Part shown: in pieces, positions 8,438 to 17,999 of the stretch
Position numbering within the stretch: position 1 is the stretch's first letter
How the letters are laid out: each line of letters opens with the position of its first letter
Source of the DNA: an uncultured Treponema sp.
GTDB lineage: Bacteria > Spirochaetota > Spirochaetia > Treponematales > Treponemataceae
Length of the DNA: 36,732 bases
NCBI GenBank assembly: GCA_946535985.1
Contig: CAMNDY010000018.1
Span: 1 to 36,732, forward strand
Direction of reading: 5' to 3'
Made by a program: the position numbers and the translations under genes
Notes under the pieces: model-generated
What the model was told of the DNA's origin: nothing
Databases searched by the model: none
Seen by the model: the letters and a program-made list of their open reading frames with translations, nothing else

Positions 8438-8626
8438 TTACTCCTTCAAAAATGCCTTCCCTGTCTTTTCAAATATTTCATTGTTTATTTTCATAATGTC
8501 AAAATCCAGATGTGAAATATGTTTCTTGAAAATTGAATCAACCGGGTTATTCTCATCCAACAGATATCCCGCGCTTTCCAAAAGACTTTCACCCTGCGGA
8601 GGTGGGGGTCGCACGTTCGAATCGTG
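8438..8626 (-). pseudogene. C-terminal remnant of an unknown gene at the element edge
   Basis: A leftward frame ending in TAA at 8438 reads as a coherent protein tail: 'ESLLESAGYLLDENNPVD', then 'IFKKHISHLDFDIM', then 'INNEIFEKTGKAFLKE'. Upstream it runs into the antisense of the tRNA-like fragment and a stop at 8627-8629. No start or Shine-Dalgarno is available. It is best read as the 3' end of a gene whose front was lost when the tRNA-like piece and integrase arrived. The original family was not recognised. Confidence 0.45.
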
Positions 8627-8635
8627 TCAGTCTCA
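8589..8635 (+). other. 3' half of a tRNA gene; probable attachment-site core
   Basis: It can be folded exactly as the 3' part of a class I tRNA. The anticodon arm is TCACC-CTGCGGA-GGTGG, the variable loop GGGTC, the T arm GCACG-TTCGAAT-CGTGT, then acceptor strand CAGTCTC and discriminator A. The nominal anticodon would be GCG. No D arm or matching 5' acceptor (GAGACTG) lies directly upstream, so this is a half gene. A terminator follows at 8646, and a tyrosine integrase lies 230 bp downstream. tRNA 3' ends are the commonest targets of such integrases, so it is interpreted as an att core. Confidence 0.55.
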
Positions 8636-8645
8636 AAGTAAAAAG

Positions 8646-8672
8646 GCTCATCTGCGGATGAGCTTATTTTTT
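8646..8672 (+). terminator. Intrinsic terminator after tRNA-like fragment
   Basis: A perfect 7-bp stem GCTCATC-TGCG-GATGAGC is followed by TTATTTTTT. It lies 10 nt after the tRNA-like 3' end, as expected for a native tRNA transcription unit. Confidence 0.75.
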
Positions 8673-8770
8673 ACAACTACTTGTAATATCAAGAGTTAAG
8701 TCAAAAGTAAGGTATTTTTAACTACCTGGCCAATAGAAGGCGGGCGTTAAAAACTAAGCAGGTTTATGCG

Positions 8771-8806
8771 GATTGGATAAACGATTGGATAAACAATCGG
8801 ATAATC
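8771..8806 (+). repeat. Three tandem 12-mers, putative integrase arm sites (left)
   Basis: GATTGGATAAAC occurs twice head to tail (8771-8782, 8783-8794), followed by the degenerate AATCGGATAATC (8795-8806). The same array recurs at 36453-36488. Tandem direct 10-13-bp repeats near an integrase gene fit arm-type binding sites for its N-terminal domain. Confidence 0.6.
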
Positions 8807-8866
8807 TAATTTACTTTGGCATGAACTTGTCTCTAAGTTACTCAAATGTAACTGCGGGAGGTTTTT

Positions 8867-10240
8867 ATGCGTCAGTTTTATCTTGGCAAGAACAGTTCTG
8901 GCTATTACAGAGTTTATTTTATTGACCCTGTAACTGGCAATCGTGATTCTGGTAAAAGCACACACACTAAAGACAAAGTAGAAGCTACTATGATTGCAAC
9001 TTCGTGGCTGCAAAATGGTCAGCCGGATGGTCGCAGTAATTCACGTGCTTTTTCGAACCCCAAGTCTTTAATTCCCGTAAACTACAAACATCTGGTAGAA
9101 AATCTTTCGAGAGAAGATGCTCATATGATTTTTTCTCTCCTTTCCGATAAGTTCGGATTTTCTACTGCTCAGTCACAACCTTCTCAATCTTCACAAACCA
9201 CTCAAACTACACAATCAAATAACCAACCAAATTATCCATCGAAACCGAAATCTAAAAACGAAGAAGGCATTAAACTTGCTGACTATCTGCTCAACTTCTG
9301 GGATTTTGAGAAAAGTGAATTCATTAAGCGTTATCTTGCTAAAGGTAAACGTATGTCCAGAAAGCATGCAGACAACATGAAGAGTCTTGCTAAGAATTAC
9401 TGGCTGCCCTACTTTGGTCAGGACAAGCTTATTCAAGATTTGGATGAGGAAGAGCTTGAAGATTTCTTTTTCTATCTTTTTTCTGAACGCAAGCTGAAGG
9501 GTGCTACAGTAAACAAGGCTATTAACTGTGGCAGTCGTGCTATCCGTTTTCTTTTTGACAAACATAAAATCTCTGTGAATCCTATGGCTGGTATTGAACG
9601 CTACGGAACTGATGAGCTTAAACGCGGTATTCCGACTGAATCTGAAGTAAAGGCTCTTTTGAATCTTGAATGGGGAAATGCGGTTGGAAAGCTTGCATTT
9701 GAGCTTGCTGCTTATTGTGGTATGCGTGCCGGTGAAATCAGCGGGCTTCGTGTCTGTGATATTGATTTGAAGGCTGAGATTCTGCATATCCGTCACAGCT
9801 GGAGTGAAATGGATGGCTTAAAATCTACAAAGAATACTGAAGAGCGGGATGTTCCTATTGACCACAGTATTGCCCTTCGTCTTATGAATCATGCAAGGCG
9901 TAATCCTAATTACAGTGATTTAAGTTATGTCTTTTTCAGTAATGTAAAACCTGAACAGCCTTACTGGCCTTCTTACTACCAGGACTCATTTTATGAAGCT
10001 ATGGCAGAAATCGGCATAAGTGAAGAACAGCGCAGGGAAAGAAATATTGTTTTCCACAGTCTGCGTCACTTCTGTGCAACAATTCTTGCCCAGCGTGCTG
10101 ATATTAAAACTGTTCAGGCAATTCTTGGTCATAAAACAGAAAAGATGTCTATGCACTATTCTGACCATAACACTATTGAAAAGCTGAATAACATGAAAAT
10201 CATTATGCAGGATGCATGGAAAAATTACATATCTGCATAA
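8867..10240 (+). CDS. Tyrosine recombinase / integrase
   Basis: A 457-aa site-specific integrase; GGGAGG precedes the ATG. An N-terminal arm-binding-like segment (about 1-55, 'FYLGKNSSGYYRVYF') is followed by a Ser/Gln/Thr-rich linker (100-125), a SAM-like core-binding domain (about 135-235) and the catalytic domain. Catalytic residues are Arg287 in 'CGMRAGEISGLR', a Lys at 319 or 322, His397-x-x-Arg400 in 'HSLRHF', His422 in 'LGHKTEKMSMHYS' and nucleophile Tyr431, so the enzyme looks intact. It would integrate and excise the element bounded by the tRNA-like fragment and the 12-mer arrays. It is followed by the primase operon on the same strand. Confidence 0.93.
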   Translation: MRQFYLGKNSSGYYRVYFIDPVTGNRDSGKSTHTKDKVEATMIATSWLQNGQPDGRSNSRAFSNPKSLIPVNYKHLVENLSREDAHMIFSLLSDKFGFSTAQSQPSQSSQTTQTTQSNNQPNYPSKPKSKNEEGIKLADYLLNFWDFEKSEFIKRYLAKGKRMSRKHADNMKSLAKNYWLPYFGQDKLIQDLDEEELEDFFFYLFSERKLKGATVNKAINCGSRAIRFLFDKHKISVNPMAGIERYGTDELKRGIPTESEVKALLNLEWGNAVGKLAFELAAYCGMRAGEISGLRVCDIDLKAEILHIRHSWSEMDGLKSTKNTEERDVPIDHSIALRLMNHARRNPNYSDLSYVFFSNVKPEQPYWPSYYQDSFYEAMAEIGISEEQRRERNIVFHSLRHFCATILAQRADIKTVQAILGHKTEKMSMHYSDHNTIEKLNNMKIIMQDAWKNYISA

Positions 10241-10290
10241 AAGTTTATTATATTTATATTTACCAACACTAAGGAGGAGAGGTAAAGCAA

Positions 10291-10557
10291 ATGAAAAAAA
10301 ACAGGTACAAAGAAATTGATGAAACAGCTTATGAGGTTTTTCAGTATTTTAAGGAACAATGCAGGGAACAGCGATACGGTGAAATTACCGTTACAGTCAC
10401 AATGCATGATGGCTATCCGGTAAAGATTGAAAAAGGAAGATCTATACCGATAAGAGTCGAGAAGTACGGAGAACCTTGTGAAGAACAGGAAGATAAGAAA
10501 TCGCAAAATAAAATATCAGATGGAGGGGCTGATGGAAAGAAATCTGTTCAAGAATGA
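10291..10557 (+). CDS. Small uncharacterised protein upstream of primase, 88 aa
   Basis: AAGGAGGAGAGG lies shortly before the ATG. The protein is charged, without membrane segments, and its core 'YGEITVTVTMHDGYPVKIEK' looks like a small beta-rich fold. The gene overlaps the primase gene by 26 bp, so the two are translationally coupled. Small proteins in this position are common in integrative elements (excisionase or accessory replication roles), but no HTH is visible here, so no role is assigned. Confidence 0.75.
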   Translation: MKKNRYKEIDETAYEVFQYFKEQCREQRYGEITVTVTMHDGYPVKIEKGRSIPIRVEKYGEPCEEQEDKKSQNKISDGGADGKKSVQE

Positions 10558-11974
10558 TGAAACAAATGTAAAACTGCGGCAGGTGCTTGAAGAGCTTGCG
10601 CGGGACTTAAGGATTCCAAAGCTGGAAGCCGGAGAATTACAGTTTACGGATTTAACTAACAAAAACTGCTTCATAAAGGTTTATGGGGATAAAATCCGTT
10701 ACTGTCACAGCTGGAAAAAGTTTTTTATCTGGAACGGAACCTGCTGGGAAGCTGACAATGACGGCTTTGTAGAAAAAACAGTTCTTGAATTTATTCCAAG
10801 GCTTTACAGAGCCGAGCTGTTTATGGATGACCGCCGGATGCAGATGGAATTTGAAAAGCAAATTATGAGAAGCGAAAGTTATCCACGAATTCAGTATCTG
10901 ATTAATCTTTTGAAAATGGCGGGAGAAATAAAAGTAAAGGATTCTCAGTTTGACCAGGACAAATATCTTCTTAATGCAGAAGAGAAAACTGTGAATCTTA
11001 AAACCGGGGAAACCTATGAGCCTAGGCCGGAGGACCTTATCACTAAGAAAAGCCTCTTCGTTTATGACAAGGACGCAAAATGCCCGACCTGGGATATGTT
11101 TTTGATGCAGATTTTTCATAATGATTTGGAGCTTATCCGTTTTGTGCAGAAAGCAATGGGCTATTCTCTTTCGGGTGATATGAGTGAACAATGTATGTTC
11201 ATACTCTGGGGCACTGGTGCAAACGGAAAATCTACTTTTCTTAATGTCCTGCAAAATCTGTTTGGTGATTATGCGACTTCCACAAGAACCGAGACCTTTA
11301 TGAAAAAGACTTCGGAACAGTCAAACGACCTGGCCAGATTAAGAAACACAAGGCTTGTCATTGCAAGTGAAGCAGAAGAAAATAAACCTATGAGTGAAAG
11401 CCTGATTAAACAGATTACCGGCGGCGACAGGATTACAGCAAGATTCCTTTACGGGGAATTCTTTGAATTCATTCCAACCTTCAAGATTTTTATGGCTACA
11501 AACCATAAGCCGAAAATCTCCGGCGGGGATAACGGCATCTGGAGAAGAATCAAGCTTATTCCTTTTACTGTGATAATCCCGGAAGAAAAGCGGGACAGGA
11601 ATCTGACGGATAAACTTATGGCTGAAAATTCAGGAATCTTAAACTGGCTTTTGGAAGGCTACCGCTTATGGGAAAAAGAAGGCTTGAAAGAACCTGAAGC
11701 AATCCGGACTGCCAATGAGGAATACCGCTTTGATATGGACAGCGTGGGAAGCTTTGTTGCTGAATGCCTTAATATTGATGCAAGTCAGAAAGAACGGCTT
11801 TTAAACGGAGACCTTTACAACACTTATACAAAATGGTGTGAAAAAAACAACGAAAGTGTTATGAGCCACAGAAAGCTTTCTTCTAAAATGAGGGAGAAAA
11901 ACTATCAACAGCTTGCAAGCAACGGTAGCCGCTGGTGGCTGGGCCTGAGCATAAAAGAAGAATGGCGGGCGTGA
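10532..11974 (+). CDS. Phage/plasmid P4-type primase-helicase (SF3)
   Basis: The start is set at the ATG at 10532 because TGGAGG lies just upstream; the in-frame ATG at 10478 lacks this. The 480-aa protein carries a short N-terminal D5-like region, then a P4-type superfamily 3 helicase core: Walker A 'GTGANGKST' about residue 226, 'RNTRLVIASEAEENKP' as the Walker B region, and 'FMATNHKPKISGGDNGIWRR' with the sensor Asn and arginine finger. A winged-helix-like C-terminus follows ('TYTKWCEKNNESVMS'). There is no archaeo-eukaryotic prim-pol domain, so priming may come from elsewhere. It is probably the replication initiator helicase of the excised element. Confidence 0.9.
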   Translation: MERNLFKNDETNVKLRQVLEELARDLRIPKLEAGELQFTDLTNKNCFIKVYGDKIRYCHSWKKFFIWNGTCWEADNDGFVEKTVLEFIPRLYRAELFMDDRRMQMEFEKQIMRSESYPRIQYLINLLKMAGEIKVKDSQFDQDKYLLNAEEKTVNLKTGETYEPRPEDLITKKSLFVYDKDAKCPTWDMFLMQIFHNDLELIRFVQKAMGYSLSGDMSEQCMFILWGTGANGKSTFLNVLQNLFGDYATSTRTETFMKKTSEQSNDLARLRNTRLVIASEAEENKPMSESLIKQITGGDRITARFLYGEFFEFIPTFKIFMATNHKPKISGGDNGIWRRIKLIPFTVIIPEEKRDRNLTDKLMAENSGILNWLLEGYRLWEKEGLKEPEAIRTANEEYRFDMDSVGSFVAECLNIDASQKERLLNGDLYNTYTKWCEKNNESVMSHRKLSSKMREKNYQQLASNGSRWWLGLSIKEEWRA

Positions 11975-11980
11975 TGTATA

Positions 11981-12018
11981 AAGGCACTAACCCGTTACTC
12001 CAGGGGTAGTGCCTTTTT
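11981..12018. terminator. Intrinsic terminator between convergent operons
   Basis: A 9-bp stem AAGGCACTA / TAGTGCCTT with a 17-nt loop, followed by TTT. It lies between the rightward primase gene and the leftward helicase-nuclease gene and probably ends the primase operon. Confidence 0.7.
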
Positions 12019-12026
12019 GTAAAATG

Positions 12027-15000
12027 TTAATCCAATTTAACAACCACGCCCAATACATGGTAGTAGACAAGCTTTGCAAGAACCTTCTTGCCAGCAGCTG
12101 TTAGAGCTCGTTCATAGCATTCAAATTGTCCCGCATATATACCGGCATAATGCTTATGTTCTGGATTTACGACATCATCCTTACTTCCCGGGTAGGATTT
12201 GAAATCCACCAACACGACGCCGTCGGCTGTCTCCCAGATGAAGTCTATGCTTCCGGTGAAAATCTGGCCGTCATAATGCTGTTTAAAAGGCAATTCATGG
12301 AATGTTGCGTTTTTTGTGCCATATTTATCTGTCAGAAACTTTTCTAGATTTCTCCATGCAGTAAGAATCTCAGCCGCCTCAGGCAGAGCGGCTGCCAGTT
12401 CATGATTCTTAATAATCTCATAAGCTTGAGTTTCCGTAGGATTCTGTTCAAGAACACAGAATACGTTATGAAGGCAAGTTCCGATTTTATTCATCTCTTC
12501 TTCTGAAGATTTCAAAGTAATACGTGAACCTGAATCATAAAGGATTTCCGCTTTCACGGTCTTCGAAGGTTTGCAAGTACTTGGCTGCTGATCTCGCTTT
12601 CGATAAGTCTTTTGCGCTCCACAAAGTTCTATAACTTTACTTTCTGGAGTATTAAATTTCCATCCTTCCATATCACAAGGATTTTCAATTACAAAATTTT
12701 TGCCAATTCCAAGAATATCAGCTCTTTCCTGCTCAGGAATAGAATCGACAACTCTTACGCCAAGTTTTTTCAAACGCACCAAACCTTCATCTTTATTTGA
12801 AACTAAAATAAGACTTTCAACTGGTCTGGTCATTGCAACGTACATAAGACGTTTTTCTTCCTGAATGATTTTTCTTTTTAGTTGTGAATATTTAGGATTT
12901 TCAAAAATCATTTTCTGAATGTTTTCTGGCGTTTTCTTAAGAGAACCGAAAATCCATGGAAGAACAGAAATCATCATAGGAGGATACGGATTATCCGCAT
13001 TTGGCTCAACCTCATGGAATATATGAACTCCATAGAACTCACGGGAAATCATTTTAGTATCATCAAGAATATCATCTTCAAGGCTTACAAGAATTACATT
13101 TTTCCATTCCAGACCTTTTGAACCGTGGTATGTAAAGAGTTGAACTCCGTCGCTCTTTCCAGCAGCCTTTATTTTTACTGTCGAAATATAATCAATGAAT
13201 CCGTAAATTGTGCAAGGAAGGCTCATCTGAATACAGTGGTCTTCATAGGCTTTTGCAATACTGATTACTGTATGGAAAGTATTAACACTGTTGTCGCTAT
13301 CCGGCCAGCTTTTTACAATGTTGTATAAATCAAGCTCAATGATAATATTTTCCACAAGAGCGCTTACACTTAAAGATTTGTATCCATCGCGTTTCGCCAT
13401 GAGCTCTTTAACAAGCGGAACATCTTCAAGATAATCCGAATCCTTCTTACCTTTTTTCAAATCTTCAAAACGTCTATCCAGGATTTCCGCCGCTCCATAA
13501 CCTTCTTTTGTAAGGAAAGCGATAGTTGCGCGGGACATTGTATCTGCAGGATTCACAACAAGACTTAGAAGTGAGTTAATAAGATTGATTTCTCGACTAA
13601 CCTTAAATTCATTATCACCAATAAGTGTAGGTATATTATATTCTTTTAGAGCCAGTGCAATTGATGTAAGTTCACCAGGACCAAAGATATCATTATTTGT
13701 GCGCGCAAGGACAGCAATATCTTTTGGCTTAATACCTTCTTGCACCATTTTTGCAATATTACCTGCTATTTGAGCTGCCTTTTTAGCTTTTGTTCTCTCA
13801 GTTATAGTCCAGCATTTAAGCAGGTCTTTTTTGCCACTTTCTGCTGCCTTCTTTACGAGTTTATCCCATGGTTCCAGCTTTACTTCTTCTTCTCTAAGAA
13901 TATCACTGAATGCAGGAACAAATACTGAGTTACAAACATTTACAATTTCTGGCCAGGAACGGTGACTTGTTCCAAGAGTATCATTAGGTTTTCCGTTAAG
14001 GATTTCAATACGGTCAGTAACAGCTTTTACAAGAGCTGTATCAGAACCGCGAAATCCATAAATTGCCTGCTTGTAGTCTCCTACCCAAATAGACTGGTCA
14101 ACAAGTTCGCTCAAGCGGTCAAAGATTTTAATTTGTGTCGGAGAACAGTCCTGAAATTCATCAACAAAGAGATATTTATAAGATGCCTGTATATCTTCTT
14201 GAACGCACTCATACTTTGGATTTGTAATAAGCTCCAGAAGATATTCTTCCATATCGGTATAGTCGATGATATGCTGCTCTTTCTTATACTTGATGTATTC
14301 TTCCTGCCAGCGCTTTGCAATCTCAAAGAGATTCTCGACATATTTGTATTGCAAATCTCTTACTTCTTCACAGCCCCATACATTATTGGATTGAAGTGCG
14401 AGAGAAAGATAATCATCATTTTGCTGATAATCCCTAGTAGTGAACTTACCGTTTTTAATCATTTCAAAAAGGCCAAAACCAATTTCCAGTTGTGTTGTCT
14501 TTTGATTATTTACAAGTCTTCTGAAACGTTCAGTTTCTTTAATTCTAGTGTCCCGTGTACTACTTTGATCAGCAGCATATGATATACGGTCTACAACTTC
14601 AAGTTTCCCAAGCAGTTCTTCCCTATCAAAATTCAGTTTACAGCAGCCCTGTGTAACGCTTTCTATCAGTTTTTTGCTTGTCGCAAGGCTTTTTTTGTAA
14701 TCTCTGATTCTGAAATTTCTTGTTGCATCAAATATTTGTTTCAAATCCTTTTTCCAGAATCCATAATCAATACCATATTTCTTGCCATCTTCGTGTTCCT
14801 CTGGAATTTTGAACGTTTCTGCAAATAAGTTAAAAAACTTTGTCTGTTCATCTGTAGGAAGACTTGAGAGGCTTTCTGATACATAAATTTCCTCGTCCTC
14901 CTGACTAATCACATTCTGTTTCGGACTGATTCCTAGAAGATACCAGTATTTATTCACAAAAACATTAGCAACACTGTCTACCGTTCCAATCAAAGCCTGG

Positions 15001-15212
15001 TCCAGACGATTAGCTTCTTTTACTTTGCCAACTTCGTAAAATTTGGCTTTTGCTTTTTCCTTAAACTCTGATGCGGCAGCCTTTGTAAAGGTTGTAAGGA
15101 TAACTTCTTCTGGCTTTGCCTTACCTTCAAGAATTACTTTTTTTAATCTTTCTGTAAGTTCATATGTTTTACCGCTTCCGGCACTTGCACTGATATATGT
15201 AATATTCTTCAT
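12027..15212 (-). CDS. AddA/RecB-like UvrD-family helicase-nuclease
   Basis: A 1061-aa protein. SF1 UvrD helicase motifs are all visible: Walker A 'ASAGSGKT' (9-16), motif Ia 'TFTKAAASEF', motif II 'VDEFQD' (350-355), motif III 'GDYKQAIYGFRGSD' (378-391), motif V 'YHGSKGLEW' and motif VI 'VAMTRPVESL'. The C-terminus carries a PD-(D/E)XK nuclease, with Asp990 in 'GSIDFIW' and Asp1003-x-Lys1005 in 'VDFKSYPGSK'. This architecture is that of AddA or RecB, which unwind and degrade double-stranded ends. It lies 18 bp after an AddB-like gene, so the two likely form a complex. It is the last gene of the leftward operon. An island-borne copy may serve defence or element recombination rather than housekeeping repair. 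Confidence 0.88.
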   Translation of the reverse strand: MKNITYISASAGSGKTYELTERLKKVILEGKAKPEEVILTTFTKAAASEFKEKAKAKFYEVGKVKEANRLDQALIGTVDSVANVFVNKYWYLLGISPKQNVISQEDEEIYVSESLSSLPTDEQTKFFNLFAETFKIPEEHEDGKKYGIDYGFWKKDLKQIFDATRNFRIRDYKKSLATSKKLIESVTQGCCKLNFDREELLGKLEVVDRISYAADQSSTRDTRIKETERFRRLVNNQKTTQLEIGFGLFEMIKNGKFTTRDYQQNDDYLSLALQSNNVWGCEEVRDLQYKYVENLFEIAKRWQEEYIKYKKEQHIIDYTDMEEYLLELITNPKYECVQEDIQASYKYLFVDEFQDCSPTQIKIFDRLSELVDQSIWVGDYKQAIYGFRGSDTALVKAVTDRIEILNGKPNDTLGTSHRSWPEIVNVCNSVFVPAFSDILREEEVKLEPWDKLVKKAAESGKKDLLKCWTITERTKAKKAAQIAGNIAKMVQEGIKPKDIAVLARTNNDIFGPGELTSIALALKEYNIPTLIGDNEFKVSREINLINSLLSLVVNPADTMSRATIAFLTKEGYGAAEILDRRFEDLKKGKKDSDYLEDVPLVKELMAKRDGYKSLSVSALVENIIIELDLYNIVKSWPDSDNSVNTFHTVISIAKAYEDHCIQMSLPCTIYGFIDYISTVKIKAAGKSDGVQLFTYHGSKGLEWKNVILVSLEDDILDDTKMISREFYGVHIFHEVEPNADNPYPPMMISVLPWIFGSLKKTPENIQKMIFENPKYSQLKRKIIQEEKRLMYVAMTRPVESLILVSNKDEGLVRLKKLGVRVVDSIPEQERADILGIGKNFVIENPCDMEGWKFNTPESKVIELCGAQKTYRKRDQQPSTCKPSKTVKAEILYDSGSRITLKSSEEEMNKIGTCLHNVFCVLEQNPTETQAYEIIKNHELAAALPEAAEILTAWRNLEKFLTDKYGTKNATFHELPFKQHYDGQIFTGSIDFIWETADGVVLVDFKSYPGSKDDVVNPEHKHYAGIYAGQFECYERALTAAGKKVLAKLVYYHVLGVVVKLD

Positions 15213-15230
15213 TGTCCTGCTCTCCCTTAC

Positions 15231-17972
15231 CTACTTTCTTGCCTTAAAGAATTCATACTCTGGATAATCCTTAGGATGTTTCTTAGGTTCTACCTTTCCG
15301 TCAAATTCCAGAGGAATAAGATTTTTGTTTTCAACATCTCTCTGATAAGCAATGTCAGATGGAGCAAAGCCTGTAGCTTCTTCTATAAATCCGTTCTTAA
15401 TCTTTGTTCTTCTATACTCATATGAGTTCTTAAGTTTTGGAAGAAGTTCGTCACCAGGATTCTGGACAGAAACTTGTAATATATTTTCACCAGCAAAATT
15501 CTGCGCTGATACTACAGTAACTTCAGGAAGGACAACATAAGCAACGGCTTTAGCTTCTTTTCCGGCAAGTTCCTTAGTCAGATATTTATAAAGCTCCAGC
15601 TGAATGGACTTATTTTCTTCGATTGTCTTCTTAAACTTATCTTCCTTACCCGGGTACCACTTAAAATCAAATACAACTGGATTATCTTGGTCATCAGCAA
15701 GAATCATATCTGCATAGCCGCCGATTTTGATACCACCTTCAAAATTCATCTGCGTATTTTCAAGCCATGGCTCGCAGGCAAGTACATGAAGATGATTATC
15801 CTCAATTACTTTTACAAGACGATTTACACAGTCAAAAACTTTAGATTTATAGTTAGGAAGATACAGGACATTTTCTTTAGAAAGAAGAACTGCGCCACAG
15901 GCATTTAGCATATCAACAAATACCTTTTCAAAGTTGTTCTTTATGTTTTCTTTTATGTAAGGAACTGTACCGCTGCCTACAATACCATCATGCTTATTGA
16001 AAAGCGTTTCTATTACGGCATGCGCAATAGTTCCATAGGCCTGATTTACCTTCGGTAAAGATTGGTTTCCTAAAGACTTGATTTCGGCAAGATATGAGAA
16101 TGCATAGTCAAAAGGATTATAAACAATCTGTTCAAATGACGAATAAGTTTCGTGATCCGGCCATTTTATGGAGATTGCATTGTTAATGAAAATACCTTCA
16201 GCAGAGTCTTCTATACCATTATTAAAAGGAAGAGGTTCTTTCAAAAGAGAGCTAAATTCCCTGTTTACATCTGGGGCCTGAATAAAATCTTTCAGATTCT
16301 CTATTTTGTTTTCAAGCTGAATGAAAATCGGATGTTTTTCAACGTCTTCAGTAACTTTTCTGTCGATTACTACAAGCGTAACCTTATCAGCCATCATAAA
16401 TGGAAGCAGTTTAATTTTTTGATTATATTCACGTTCAATATCTTCATCCCAGAGTTTAAGGGTTTTCTCAAACACGTTCTTTTCACCAGGAAACAAGAAG
16501 TCATATTTGAGAGTTTCTTCTGCGTCATTGTAGAAATCACACCAGATAAGGCTTTTTACATTGCATGAAAGCTGTCCAGGATTATTTATGACAGTTCGAG
16601 AACCCTCTTCTGCTTCGTACTGAAGCATATCCACACCTTCTTTAAGGTTTGAAACAAAGGCCATAAGCTTATTATAACTAATTCGTTTCTTTGATTCGAT
16701 TTCCAGCATATCAAGGACTGCGGCACATTCATTCTTAACCATCCCCAACTGGACTCTCTGCATATCATCACTAAGGACAGCCATTTCTTTTTCGCACCAG
16801 TCATAAAGCGCTTTTGTAAAGTTGAATGCGCGCTGCACGCTTACTGTTTCATCTGTCAATGTTTCTACTGCATTAATATCCGGAAGGAAGTTTTTAACGG
16901 TCTCTTCCCTTTTTTTTGATACACTCTCAATTTTCTTTTCTCTTTCAGACTCTTCCAATTCTGAAAAATCAGAAGCACAGGCAACGTAATCGTTGATGAT
17001 TTTACGGCATTTATCATTGTAATAACCGCCTTTCTTCGTAATTTCTTTCTGCAGTTTATTTCTCAAAGAAGAATTGAGCGGACTTAAAGGAACGTTCAGC
17101 CATTCAATCATATTTTTAAGGCTCATTGGACTAGCAAGAGTGCTTAATCCGATAGACAAAAGCTGTGTTACCTGTGGAAGCCCCCCTTGAATACGAGAGC
17201 CGCTCAACGGCTTTCCTTCGAGATTAAGCCAGTCGTCCATAGCTTTGTTGTCTGAGTTTATCCATACATCATAAGATTCTGGTTTTTGAAGTGTTAAATA
17301 CTTAAGAGCCTCATCCTGTTCTTCAAAATGAAGGATATTAAAGCTATCATCTTTTTGAATTGAAATCTTCTTTTCATCTGTGGCTTTTAGCGCTTTAAGA
17401 ACTGATGAAAGGGCGCAATCCTTATGGACAGGCATTTCTTTGACAGATATATTTACGCCACGTCCAGCCAGAGCCTCAAGAAGTTCGACTTCAAGCGGTG
17501 AAAAAAGATGCCAGTCAATAAGGGTTTCAATCTCAAGATTTTCAGGAAGCAGACAGCCAGACTTTACGGCTTCAATAACAGTTTTAAGTTCTTCTCCGAG
17601 AGCGCAGTCTGAAAAATACTCTTCCACGCCAGCAAGCGCTTCAAACCGAGCGCTCGGCGAAGCAATTTTCTTATTCCAGCCCGCAAAAGCAAGAGTATCG
17701 CGCCATTTAAGACATTCTTTTGCAACACTAAGTCCATCTATATCAAAAGAGGCTTTTAGTACATTAGAAGGATTCTTTTCCATGTACTTTTTCATAGCCT
17801 TGTAATAACTTACTGTTCGTTCAAGTTCTTCCTTTTTCTGTGAACTCAAACCTGCATGCAACTTTATTTCTTCAACAAGAGCAGCAGTATCAACAATACG
17901 CTCATTGAACATTAGAATTTTACTGTCAGTATAAACAAAACCTGTAAAAGTTGGACTATAATACAATTTCAT
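15231..17972 (-). CDS. AddB-like PD-(D/E)XK nuclease subunit
   Basis: A 913-aa protein starting MKLYYSPTFTGFV, with GGGAG before the ATG. The C-terminal nuclease is of the RecB/AddB type: 'VYNPFDYAFSYL' (an inactivated-helicase-to-nuclease junction), 'AYGTIAHAVIETLF' with the family His, Asp755 in 'GGYADMILA', Asp769-x-Lys771 in 'VFDFKWYPGK', and 'QLELYKY' (Gln791, Tyr795). No P-loop is visible at the N-terminus, unlike classical AddB, and the four Fe-S cysteines typical of many AddB proteins are not evident. It is probably the structural and nuclease partner of the downstream AddA-like protein. It lies 27 bp after the LRR gene. Confidence 0.8.
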   Translation of the reverse strand: MKLYYSPTFTGFVYTDSKILMFNERIVDTAALVEEIKLHAGLSSQKKEELERTVSYYKAMKKYMEKNPSNVLKASFDIDGLSVAKECLKWRDTLAFAGWNKKIASPSARFEALAGVEEYFSDCALGEELKTVIEAVKSGCLLPENLEIETLIDWHLFSPLEVELLEALAGRGVNISVKEMPVHKDCALSSVLKALKATDEKKISIQKDDSFNILHFEEQDEALKYLTLQKPESYDVWINSDNKAMDDWLNLEGKPLSGSRIQGGLPQVTQLLSIGLSTLASPMSLKNMIEWLNVPLSPLNSSLRNKLQKEITKKGGYYNDKCRKIINDYVACASDFSELEESEREKKIESVSKKREETVKNFLPDINAVETLTDETVSVQRAFNFTKALYDWCEKEMAVLSDDMQRVQLGMVKNECAAVLDMLEIESKKRISYNKLMAFVSNLKEGVDMLQYEAEEGSRTVINNPGQLSCNVKSLIWCDFYNDAEETLKYDFLFPGEKNVFEKTLKLWDEDIEREYNQKIKLLPFMMADKVTLVVIDRKVTEDVEKHPIFIQLENKIENLKDFIQAPDVNREFSSLLKEPLPFNNGIEDSAEGIFINNAISIKWPDHETYSSFEQIVYNPFDYAFSYLAEIKSLGNQSLPKVNQAYGTIAHAVIETLFNKHDGIVGSGTVPYIKENIKNNFEKVFVDMLNACGAVLLSKENVLYLPNYKSKVFDCVNRLVKVIEDNHLHVLACEPWLENTQMNFEGGIKIGGYADMILADDQDNPVVFDFKWYPGKEDKFKKTIEENKSIQLELYKYLTKELAGKEAKAVAYVVLPEVTVVSAQNFAGENILQVSVQNPGDELLPKLKNSYEYRRTKIKNGFIEEATGFAPSDIAYQRDVENKNLIPLEFDGKVEPKKHPKDYPEYEFFKARK

Positions 17973-17999
17973 ATCTTAACTCCCATTATCCTAATTTGC

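Noticed and set aside
8771..8806. CRISPR-like array
   Set aside because: The 12-bp units are directly adjacent without spacers and number only three; arm-type integrase sites fit better. No Cas genes were found.
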